Source: Rikenellaceae bacterium | Lineage (GTDB): Bacteria; Bacteroidota; Bacteroidia; Bacteroidales; Rikenellaceae | Assembly: GCA_015059715.1 (NCBI GenBank) | Contig: SUZV01000001.1 | Span: 180,948-244,947, forward strand | Length of the DNA: 64,000 bases | Reading direction: 5' to 3' | Shown: positions 21,938 to 30,667 of the stretch, in pieces | Position numbering within the stretch: the stretch's first letter is position 1 | Layout of the letters: every line of letters starts with the position of its first letter | The notes under the pieces: generated by a model | Database searches by the model: none | Seen by the model: the letters and a program-made list of their open reading frames with translations, nothing else | Told to the model about the DNA's origin: nothing | Program-made: the position numbers and the translations under genes

Positions 21938-21978
21938 AATTAAGACGTGTCCACGTTGGAGGGGGGCACGTCTTAATT
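21938..21978 (-). terminator. Strong 12-bp hairpin after the OmpA-like gene
   Basis: AATTAAGACGTG ... CACGTCTTAATT inverted repeat just 3' of the minus-strand gene ending at 21988. Confidence 0.6.
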
Positions 21979-21987
21979 CTATCAACT

Positions 21988-23181
21988 CTACTTAACTATT
22001 ACGCAGCGGTTGACCGTAGGGCTGTCGGGCGTGGTGAAGGCTGCTTCGGTATCTCCAACCCACTTAGTCGTAAGACGCTGCTTGTCGATGCCCGACTCGA
22101 TAAGCCAAGCGGTAACATTCTCGGCACGCTCCCTCGATAGCTGCTCATTGCGCTGAGCACTACCCGTCTCCTTATCGGCATATCCAACAACCGTAATATT
22201 GCTCTTGCTCGACTTAACCTGCTCGATATATGTTTCGAGCGTCGCCTTGCCGTAGTCGGTAATTGTGGCATTGCCTATCTCGAAGAAGGCTACACACTCT
22301 GGAGTGATAGTGGTGGTTGTGTGTGTCGACTTATTGCTTTTGAGCCTCTCGATATCTGCAACGAGGCTCTCATTCTTATCCTGTAGCGATGCTACCTCCT
22401 TGGTTGCGGTGCTGAGTTGCTCATCGCGCATAATAAGTCGCTCCTCAAGACCCACTATAGCTGCGATGTAGCCATCAACATCAAGCTGAGAGTATGCTGG
22501 GGTCCAGTCGCGCTGCTTGAAGCGGTATGCCACGCCTACGGAGAGCGATGTGGCGAAGGCGTAACGGCCACCGCTACGAATCTCGGCAGGTAGCGATTTC
22601 TCGGCGAAGAGCCACGAGCGAATATCAAGCTCGATGTCCCACTGAGGGCTGACGCGAAACTTATTTAACATACCCGACGAGAAGGCATACTCGCCATTAT
22701 ACGAGCCTGCGGACTTCTTGGTCCACGACATTGCCGTATAGCCAAAGCCTGCATAGGTGATGGCTGTATAGAACCTGTGAGGCTTATATCCACCAATCCA
22801 GTTGGACATATTTACGAGGATATCGCCATGGACAAACATATATGGCGTGTTGAATGCCTCGCTGCCGTAGCGAGCCTGGTCGTAGGAGTAGTTGCGGAAC
22901 TGTCCAGCGTCGAGCTGTAGGCGCATACCTACGACGGGAACAATCCACTTAGTGAAGCCTATGTTGGCATTCCAGCCATTGCGGTCGAAGAACTTACCAG
23001 GGTCTGTGCCCCACTTTTGCGACACCTGGAGGAAGGTGTTACCACCGCCTACGGATATCTCCCAATTATCCCAGAAGCGGTTGGTCTCGAAGCCTTGCCA
23101 GTGCAGGCCGTCACCATCGTGCTGGGCTGTAGCTGCGGTGGTCGCGGCTACTAAAACAATGCAGAGTAGAAATTTTCTCAT
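21988..23181 (-). CDS. OmpA-family outer membrane protein
   Basis: Signal peptide; C-terminal OmpA-like 'ITVVGYADKETGSAQRNEQLSRERAENVTAWLIESGI'. Confidence 0.85.
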   Translation of the reverse strand: MRKFLLCIVLVAATTAATAQHDGDGLHWQGFETNRFWDNWEISVGGGNTFLQVSQKWGTDPGKFFDRNGWNANIGFTKWIVPVVGMRLQLDAGQFRNYSYDQARYGSEAFNTPYMFVHGDILVNMSNWIGGYKPHRFYTAITYAGFGYTAMSWTKKSAGSYNGEYAFSSGMLNKFRVSPQWDIELDIRSWLFAEKSLPAEIRSGGRYAFATSLSVGVAYRFKQRDWTPAYSQLDVDGYIAAIVGLEERLIMRDEQLSTATKEVASLQDKNESLVADIERLKSNKSTHTTTTITPECVAFFEIGNATITDYGKATLETYIEQVKSSKSNITVVGYADKETGSAQRNEQLSRERAENVTAWLIESGIDKQRLTTKWVGDTEAAFTTPDSPTVNRCVIVK

Positions 23182-23316
23182 AATCCAATACGTTAATTTG
23201 TTTTACACTTAGAGGTTATTAAAACCTCCGCTTTTCACCGTCGTGGTGTGACAAATACCGCGCCAGCAAACATATGGGATGAGAAAAATAGGGGATATAG
23301 ACTTGCTACACAATAA

Positions 23317-23344
23317 AACCCCGAATGTATTCGCACTCGGGGTT
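23317..23344. terminator. Terminator hairpin downstream of spt
   Basis: AACCCCGA-N12-TCGGGGTT inverted repeat, A tract on the + strand side (U tract for the minus-strand transcript). Confidence 0.6.
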
Positions 23345-23368
23345 GTAGGTTTATCTGGGAGAGATAGA

Positions 23369-24637
23369 CTATCGTACCTTGAAGTCTGGGTCTGCCATCT
23401 GAGGGATAGGCTTGATATACTCGCCAGCCTCGAACTTAGCACGTACAGCCTTGAAGGTGTTGATTGTGTACTCCACATCCTCCATAGTGTGTGCCGCAGT
23501 AGGGATAACGCGGAGGATAATCTCGCCCTTAGGAATTACGGGGTAGATAACGATAGAGCAGAACAAGCCGTAGTTCTCGCGAAGGTCTACGATAAGGTTT
23601 GTACCCTCCTCGTTGCCACCTTTCATATATATAGGTGTCACAGGCGACTGCGTTACACCGATGTTAAAGCCGTTGTCGGTAAGACCCTTCTGCAATGCGC
23701 GAGTAATCTCCCAAAGCTTCTCCTGATACTCAGGGTGCTTGCGGATAAGGTCAAGACGCTTCAACGCACCGATAACCATAGGCATAGGCAACGACTTAGC
23801 GTAGAGCTGTGAACGCATATTGTAGCGGAAGAGGTTGATGAGCCAACGTGGTCCCGAAACAAAGGCTCCGATGCCAGCCATAGACTTAGCAAAGGTGTTG
23901 AACAGCACGTCAATCTGGTCCTGAACGCCGAAGTGGTCACCTGTACCACGTCCGTTGGTACCCATAGTACCGAAACCATGAGCATCGTCAACTAAGAGGC
24001 GGAAGCTGAAATCCTTCTTGCACTTAACGATAACATCGAGGAAGCCAAGGTCGCCCTTCATGCCGAATACACCCTCGGTGATAACCAAGACACCACCTCT
24101 CTGCTCCTCAGCAAGCTCTGTAGCGTGCTTAAGCTGTAGGCGCAACGACTCCTCGTCGTTATGAGCATATACGAAACGCTTACCTGGGTGCATACGTAGA
24201 CCATCGATGATGCAGGCGTGGCACTCCTTGTCGTAGACGACAACGTCACGTGGTGTAAGCAAACAGTCGATAATCGAAATCATACCCTGGTAGCCATAGT
24301 TAAGAAGGAAGGCATCCTCCTTGCCTACGAACTCAGCAAGCTCGCGTTCGAGCTGCTCGTGGTACTTTGTCTGACCCGACATCATACGTGCTCCCATAGG
24401 GTATGCCATACCGAAATCCTTGCCGCCCTGAGCATCAGCCTCGCGCACCTCGGGGTGGTTAGCAAGACCGAGATAGTTGTTCAAGCTCCAATTCAATACT
24501 GGCTTACCACGAAATATCATGTGTGGTCCTAACTCGCCCTCAAGCTTGGGGAATGCGAAATAGCCGTGTACTGCCGACATATACTGACCGATTGGGCCTC
24601 CGGCATTCTTCGATAAACGATCAAAAATATCTACCAT
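23369..24637 (-). CDS. spt: Serine palmitoyltransferase-like alpha-oxoamine synthase
   Basis: MVDIFDRLSKNAGGPIGQYMSAVHGYFAFPKLEGELGPHMIFRGKPVLNWSLNNYLGLANHPEV...; PLP lysine region FNTFAKSMAGIGAFVSG; closely resembles the Bacteroides sphingolipid enzyme. Confidence 0.85.
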   Translation of the reverse strand: MVDIFDRLSKNAGGPIGQYMSAVHGYFAFPKLEGELGPHMIFRGKPVLNWSLNNYLGLANHPEVREADAQGGKDFGMAYPMGARMMSGQTKYHEQLERELAEFVGKEDAFLLNYGYQGMISIIDCLLTPRDVVVYDKECHACIIDGLRMHPGKRFVYAHNDEESLRLQLKHATELAEEQRGGVLVITEGVFGMKGDLGFLDVIVKCKKDFSFRLLVDDAHGFGTMGTNGRGTGDHFGVQDQIDVLFNTFAKSMAGIGAFVSGPRWLINLFRYNMRSQLYAKSLPMPMVIGALKRLDLIRKHPEYQEKLWEITRALQKGLTDNGFNIGVTQSPVTPIYMKGGNEEGTNLIVDLRENYGLFCSIVIYPVIPKGEIILRVIPTAAHTMEDVEYTINTFKAVRAKFEAGEYIKPIPQMADPDFKVR

Positions 24638-24826
24638 TATTGCTAAATTTTGGTTAATTTCCTGTTTGCTGTGTACCAAGTGGTGCTTTATATGGCCACA
24701 CTCGTGTACACTATATCCTCGCAAAAGTAGGTTTTTTTTTCCATTATCCCTACCATTTTCTGCAAATATGGCTCTTTGGCATCACAAAATAGGTAGAAAT
24801 ACTTAGTGTAACACTTTGCCCTATTA

Positions 24827-26197
24827 TTACGCTATCATCATATATACCAATACACCGACGATATAGCCCAAAAGTACTATAGGCGTAATTCGCTTGAGGT
24901 AGTAGCCAAACGATATCTTCTCCATGCCCATAACCGTAACACCTGATGCCGAGCCGATGATAAGGATGCTGCCTCCCGTAACGGCGCAGTAGGCCAGGAG
25001 TGTCCAGAACGAGCTGTCGGCAGCAAAGGTCCCCACAGCCTCGACAGGGTACATACCCATGCTGGCTGATACCAAGGCGACGTTATCGAGGAATGACGAC
25101 ATAACACCGAGTACTACGGCAATTGTATTCTGGTTGGCGAAGGTGTCGCTGAGCCAGTTGGCAAGAATGGTGAGCTGACCTGTAACGATAAGGGCCTGAA
25201 CGGACATAAGAATGCCGAGGAAGAAGAAGACTGTGCTTATATCCACTCTCGCTAATGAGCGGTGTACGCGCAGGCTCTGTAGCTCCTCGTCCTCGGATTC
25301 GGCATAGTGGCGGTCGGTGATAGCCCAGAGAGCTACAAGACCCACCAGCACGCCCATAAATGGGGGCAGCTCGATAAGCGTCTGCAATACGGGGACCATA
25401 GCCAAGGAGCCGAGGCCCACCCATAGTACCATCTTGCGCACCTTAGGAGTAACCTTGCTCTCGTCGTGGCCGATAGCCAAAGGCTCGACCGTACCACCCT
25501 TGGGGAGCATAAATGTCGCTATACATAGGGGTACAAGGAGCATAACGAGCGAGGGGAGGATAAGTGTTGTTATCTGGTGCATCGCCGAGATGTTGCCTCC
25601 AGTCCAGAGGAGTAGGGTGGTGACATCACCGATAGGTGAGCATGAGCCACCGGCGTTGGCGGCGACGATAATCATCGAGCTAAAGAGCAGTCGTGTGTTG
25701 CGCTCGGGGATAAGCTTGCGTGCTATGGCTATCAGCACAATTACGGTGGCAAGGTTGCCCAGGAGTATAGACATAAAGAATGTCGTTAGGCACAATATCC
25801 ACAATAGCTTGCGCTGGCGGTTTGTGGTTATCGACTGCGATATTATGCCGAAGCCACCATGACTGTCGATGATATCGATTATGGCCATCGAGCCGAGCAC
25901 GAAGAAGAGCGTTGTGGCCACATCGCCCAGACCGCGAATAAGCTTCCATTCGACAAACTCGAAGGCTAACTCGTGCGTAGGTATCTCTTTAAGTCCTGGG
26001 AACATCGTCATAAACTCCTTGACGTGGGCAGGAGGGTTGATGGTAAGGAATTGCTCGGCGTTGATGATAAAGAGTGCCCAAAGCAGAATTGACATACCTA
26101 CAGCCGTTGCCGCCTTGTTAATCTTGATAACATCCTCGAAGGCTATGGCCAATATTCCGAGAATGAATATTACAGGCATTAGATAGTAGAAAAACAT
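24827..26197 (-). CDS. nhaD: NhaD-type Na+/H+ antiporter
   Basis: Multi-TM; 'VANAGGSCSPIGDVTTLLLWTGGNISA' and 'VMSSFLDNVALVSASMGMY' ion-transporter family motifs. Confidence 0.85.
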   Translation of the reverse strand: MFFYYLMPVIFILGILAIAFEDVIKINKAATAVGMSILLWALFIINAEQFLTINPPAHVKEFMTMFPGLKEIPTHELAFEFVEWKLIRGLGDVATTLFFVLGSMAIIDIIDSHGGFGIISQSITTNRQRKLLWILCLTTFFMSILLGNLATVIVLIAIARKLIPERNTRLLFSSMIIVAANAGGSCSPIGDVTTLLLWTGGNISAMHQITTLILPSLVMLLVPLCIATFMLPKGGTVEPLAIGHDESKVTPKVRKMVLWVGLGSLAMVPVLQTLIELPPFMGVLVGLVALWAITDRHYAESEDEELQSLRVHRSLARVDISTVFFFLGILMSVQALIVTGQLTILANWLSDTFANQNTIAVVLGVMSSFLDNVALVSASMGMYPVEAVGTFAADSSFWTLLAYCAVTGGSILIIGSASGVTVMGMEKISFGYYLKRITPIVLLGYIVGVLVYMMIA

Positions 26198-26404
26198 ATT
26201 CGATAGTTTTTTGGTTTAAAATATTTGTTTATTGTGCAAATGTAAACAAAATTCTATAAAATACTCTCTTCGAAGAGAAAAATATGAGGAGCCTCTATAA
26301 ATTAGGGCGGGTCTAAAATTGGGTAGCAAAATGGAGAGCACTTCAGTTTCTGAGTCCTTTAATGTTATGCTGCGAGGTGGCGGCTATGACAGTATAAATG
26401 TAAT

Positions 26405-26465
26405 AAAAGAGTTGCAACACAGTGAGGATTAAGATAATATCCCTCGCAAGGTTGCAACTCTTTTT
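26405..26465. terminator. Bidirectional terminator-like hairpin downstream of trkA
   Basis: AAAAGAGTTGCAAC ... GTTGCAACTCTTTTT long inverted repeat with inner GAGG/CCTC. Confidence 0.7.
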
Positions 26466-26510
26466 GTTTTGTAGATAAATATGCTAATACATCTACTACT
26501 CCTATAGTCT

Positions 26511-26930
26511 CTATAATAGTTCCGCTGAATCGTTTGAGAGTATCTTCTCGGCAAAAATACGAGCAGCATAACTCTCGGGTATCAGAATCTTCTTAATATC
26601 CATAGCCCTGAGAATTGAGGAGTGTGTTGTATCAAGTGCGCGTGCTATGATATTTTTCACCTTTAACTCTTTTAATGAAGCTACGGCTCTTAAAGAACTG
26701 TCCATACTCTGTCCTATCGCAACGATAACACAATCAATCTCATCCAAAGGCAAGCTCCGTAACGACACCCTTTCGGTTGCATCCATAATATATGCTAAGT
26801 CTATTCTATCTTTAATCTCTTCGATGCAATGCTCATTACAATCTACTCCGATGACAGAGTGTCCCATATCGGTAAGAGTGGCGGCAAGGGTACTTCCAAA
26901 ATTTCCTAATCCTATTACAAGGTATTTCAT
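26511..26930 (-). CDS. TrkA/KtrA-type K+ uptake regulator, RCK N-terminal domain only
   Basis: MKYLVIGLGNFGSTLAATLTDMGHSVIGVDCNEHCIEEIKD... Rossmann fold; 139 aa, no RCK_C. Confidence 0.85.
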   Translation of the reverse strand: MKYLVIGLGNFGSTLAATLTDMGHSVIGVDCNEHCIEEIKDRIDLAYIMDATERVSLRSLPLDEIDCVIVAIGQSMDSSLRAVASLKELKVKNIIARALDTTHSSILRAMDIKKILIPESYAARIFAEKILSNDSAELL

Positions 26931-26944
26931 ACGAATTCGTTTTA

Positions 26945-28744
26945 TTAGTTTATTATTATATCCTCTTTGGGCAAACGGTATTTAGGCTGTTCATTTTGTG
27001 GCAGTATGCTCATAAGTACGGTAATGAAACCTACGCGTCCCAAGAACATAAGCACCACTAACAGAACTTTACTGATATCGCCTAAAAGTGGTGTAATGCC
27101 CAAGCTGGAGCCTACAGTGGAGAATGCCGACACACTTTCAAACAGCAGGTCAATTGATGGTATGCTCGGCTCTAACAGTAGTAGTGCGACATAGAAGAGC
27201 GCAATGATACATATTGAACCAAATACGACGACTAATGCTCTTCGTATCGAGCTATATGTGATCTCGCGGTTAAATAGTGTTGTGGAGTGTTCGCCTTTAA
27301 TCAGCGACTTCAACGAAGCGAGGGCTACTACAAATGTATTAACCTTGATACCACCTGCCGTAGATTGCGAGCCACCACCTATCCACATCAGCACCAAATA
27401 TAGTATGATAGTCACTCTCGAAAAATCACTTAGTGCAACGCTGTTAAAACCCGCTGTTCGTGGTGCTACGGCATTAAACAGCGACTGCACAACCTTCTCC
27501 CCAAAGGAGAATGAGGCAAACGCCCCATCCCACTCAAAGAGGGCAATGCCGACAGTTCCGATAAATATCAGAGCCAGAGAGGAGTATAGTACAATCTTAG
27601 TGTTGATATCGACAATGTGCATATATCGTGATCGCTGCCCTCCCTTTCTGAATACTTTATGCAAGAGTTCTGAGCCATAATATGAAAGAATCCTTTTTAA
27701 ACTCATAAGTATAGGAAATCCGATACCTCCCAAAACTATAAGAAGCGAGATTACCAGATAGAAAGAGTTGTGATTGTATAATATCAATTCATTCCCGAGA
27801 TTACCTTCGAGCGTGGAGAATCCTGCATTGCAGAATGCTGATACGGAGTGAAAGAGAGAGAAGAGTATCTCATCATGGAGTGTCATTCCCATTGTTGAAT
27901 GAATACTAAGCCATATGAAAAGAGCTCCTATTATCTCTATCACGAAAGTAAACCCTAAAACATTTGTCAACACAGATTTCAGTGATTCGGAACTTGACGC
28001 TATCATATTCTTCAGTGAAAATTGAGAATACAATCCGATGCCACCCATGAAAAACAGGGCAAAGAAACTCGTTATTGTCATAATACCCAAACCTCCGATC
28101 TGAATCAATAGGGCTATGATTATTTGCCCCTCGGGGGTAAACGTATGCGCAATCTCTACGGGGCTTAATCCAGTAACACAAACCGCACTTGTTGAGATGA
28201 AGAGTGCATCTACCACAGGTAGTCGGATATGCTCCAATGTGGAGCGAGGGAGCAAAAGTAGCAGAGCCCCAAAGGCTATTAACGTCATAAAACAGACTAC
28301 AATTAGAAGCGCAGGATTTGTCCTTTTGTTTACAAAGTTTACTATCCATTGCGATATTGTAATCAGCGACAATAGGCCAATGATGCTTATGATAAAATAT
28401 TTATGAATTAGCACAGACCATAAGGTAGTGAGAATTTGACTATCCCCGGGCGTAGTAAAAAACTTCGGTAATGCAGAAGCACAAAGCATAATGCCTAAAA
28501 TAAGGGTAAATGATATCCCCTTACGCCAAACCTCACTCCAATGAACGATAATCTTATAAGCAAATGATATGAAATAGACCCACCAACCAGCGTTATATAC
28601 CGACAAGATGAACGACATCTCGTTGGCGTTAAGATCGAAACCATAATCAACAATTATGGCTGCGACAACAAATATAGATGTCAGTATATTGACAATCTTT
28701 ACGATATAGTCTGCTCTTGAAACAATAGGTTTAAGGTCAATCAT
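26945..28744 (-). CDS. TrkH/KtrB-type potassium uptake channel subunit
   Basis: STSAVCVTGLSPVEIA, VSAFCNAGFSTLEGNL, MWIGGGSQSTAGGIKVNTF, VSAFSTVGSSLGIT pore-loop repeats. Confidence 0.9.
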   Translation of the reverse strand: MIDLKPIVSRADYIVKIVNILTSIFVVAAIIVDYGFDLNANEMSFILSVYNAGWWVYFISFAYKIIVHWSEVWRKGISFTLILGIMLCASALPKFFTTPGDSQILTTLWSVLIHKYFIISIIGLLSLITISQWIVNFVNKRTNPALLIVVCFMTLIAFGALLLLLPRSTLEHIRLPVVDALFISTSAVCVTGLSPVEIAHTFTPEGQIIIALLIQIGGLGIMTITSFFALFFMGGIGLYSQFSLKNMIASSSESLKSVLTNVLGFTFVIEIIGALFIWLSIHSTMGMTLHDEILFSLFHSVSAFCNAGFSTLEGNLGNELILYNHNSFYLVISLLIVLGGIGFPILMSLKRILSYYGSELLHKVFRKGGQRSRYMHIVDINTKIVLYSSLALIFIGTVGIALFEWDGAFASFSFGEKVVQSLFNAVAPRTAGFNSVALSDFSRVTIILYLVLMWIGGGSQSTAGGIKVNTFVVALASLKSLIKGEHSTTLFNREITYSSIRRALVVVFGSICIIALFYVALLLLEPSIPSIDLLFESVSAFSTVGSSLGITPLLGDISKVLLVVLMFLGRVGFITVLMSILPQNEQPKYRLPKEDIIIN

Positions 28745-28773
28745 CGATTCAGAACTTTATGAACGATTATCGG

Positions 28774-29799
28774 TTATTTCATCTGTTTTCGCCACTTCTC
28801 ACGTGCATACGCCTGTAAGTCTACTATCGTATCGCTCTCATCGACAATCTCTCGTCCGATGATGGTCTCGATAATATCCTCCATCGTCACAACACCTAAA
28901 AAACAGCCAAACTCATTCTGCACCTGGGCAATATGCTCCTTTCGTTTGAGCATCTCCTCCCATGCGACACTTACCAGCGTATCCTCATTAAATGATAGTA
29001 TGGGTCGCTTTATTTCTGCCAACGATTTATCGAAGTCGTCCTCGGCCATCTTCTCAAGAACGGTCTGCTTGAGGACAAAGCCCGTAATAAAGTCGGGGTT
29101 GTCGCTATAAACAGGTATTCTTGAAAAAATACCATGCATCTTATTGGCATAGAACTCCCTCAATTTTGTGCTCTCCGAGGCAGTAATCACCACAGTACGA
29201 GGTGTCATTACCTCGTGCAGAGCGATGCTCTTGAGCTTAAAAATATTTTGAATCATATCGCTCTCCGTAGCCTCAAATACACCCTCCTTAGTACCTACGC
29301 TAACCATTGCCGAGACCTCCTCGCGACTGACAGATAGGGGTTGCTTTTTTGCCGCTATCAGGTTGGTTATAAGCTCTGAAAACCACACTAAGGGGTATGA
29401 AATAATTACTAACCAGTGAATTATCCTTGAGGCGGGCATGGCTAACTGTCGCCAATAATACGAGCCTATGGTTTTAGGGATAATCTCCGAGAGGACAAGT
29501 ATCAAAATGGTTAATACGGCTGAAATGACACCGAAATAGGCCTCGCCAAAGACCTTTACAGCCTCTGCTCCGACACCTGCTGAGCCTACGGTATGGGCTA
29601 TGGTGTTAAGCGATAGAATTGCAGAGATAGGGCGGTCAATATTCTGTTTCTGCTTCATCATGATAGGTGCATTCTTGGCCCCCTCTTTCTCTTTCATTGT
29701 AATAAAAGACATTGGCGTAGAGAGTAATACAGCCTCCAACACCGAACATAAAAACGACACAGATAGTGCCAAAAATAGATATAATATAACTAATTCCAT
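28774..29799 (-). CDS. CNNM/CorC-type hemolysin family protein with CBS domains
   Basis: DUF21 N-terminus; CBS region VMTPRTVVITA...GIFSRIPVYSDNPDFITGFVLKQ. Confidence 0.85.
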   Translation of the reverse strand: MELVILYLFLALSVSFLCSVLEAVLLSTPMSFITMKEKEGAKNAPIMMKQKQNIDRPISAILSLNTIAHTVGSAGVGAEAVKVFGEAYFGVISAVLTILILVLSEIIPKTIGSYYWRQLAMPASRIIHWLVIISYPLVWFSELITNLIAAKKQPLSVSREEVSAMVSVGTKEGVFEATESDMIQNIFKLKSIALHEVMTPRTVVITASESTKLREFYANKMHGIFSRIPVYSDNPDFITGFVLKQTVLEKMAEDDFDKSLAEIKRPILSFNEDTLVSVAWEEMLKRKEHIAQVQNEFGCFLGVVTMEDIIETIIGREIVDESDTIVDLQAYAREKWRKQMK

Positions 29800-29934
29800 A
29801 TACGAAGATTTACCGATGTTTCTGAATCGGGATAATAAAAAATGTTTGTTATAAAAAAGATATTATCGCCATCAACGAGAATGTAACCATTGATTTACAA
29901 TAAGTTATGATGGCGTGTGGTGGGGTGTGCTATG

Positions 29935-30294
29935 TCAAATGAGGAGTGTGCAGAACAACTCTGACAGGCATTTCGATATTTTCGAGGGGCGTGGTGTAGG
30001 GACGACAATATTAGCCACTTGCCACTTGATAGAATAAGGCGATTTAAAATCCGTAAAATGGAGAGTTGTAATCCTGATAGGGTGTTTTGTTACCCTTCTT
30101 AGATAACCCTCATCATTGGATTCGTTTTCCGTATCGGCATATATGGTAGAGCTATGGTGTGCGACCTGCTCCAGATTCATAGTGTGGGTTGTTTGAGTAC
30201 TTAAAATATATTCAAACATTCCACCTTGAACAGAAACAACCATTACTATTAGGGCTGTTATCGCTCTTATTATGTTGCACCTAAAATATTCCAT
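29935..30294 (-). CDS. Hypothetical small exported/membrane-anchored protein
   Basis: 119-aa ORF with N-terminal hydrophobic segment, not overlapping another gene; no family recognised. Confidence 0.45.
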   Translation of the reverse strand: MEYFRCNIIRAITALIVMVVSVQGGMFEYILSTQTTHTMNLEQVAHHSSTIYADTENESNDEGYLRRVTKHPIRITTLHFTDFKSPYSIKWQVANIVVPTPRPSKISKCLSELFCTLLI

Positions 30295-30586
30295 TTGTAA
30301 AATAATGGTAAATCATATGCAAAATCAGTAAAACGTACGTTTGCTGCACTGCTATATACATAAATTGACCATTAGAAGCGTAACGAACAATTGATATTAT
30401 TTATTGTGTTAATGGCAACTTCTTTTCATAAACTATATGTCGACACTCGTTTTAAGCCCTCCTCGTTAATCCAATTACAGTGTCACATACCGACTCTTTT
30501 GCCGAATTGCTATTAGCCATATCTCTGAGATTTTTAGCGTAATACATTTATTATCAGTGTGTGATGTATTATTATCCCTATTTCGG

Positions 30587-30616
30587 TTGATTATTCCAGC
30601 GTTTTTTGTAACTTTG
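30587..30616 (+). promoter_or_regulatory. Bacteroidetes-type promoter (TTG-N19-TAACTTTG) of the AMP-binding ligase gene
   Basis: TTG at 30587-30589, 19-nt spacer, TAACTTTG at 30609-30616, about 50 bp upstream of the ATG at 30668. Confidence 0.7.
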
Positions 30617-30667
30617 CCTTGATATTTTGATTACAAACTGATACACAGAAATAAAACTATATAAGCT

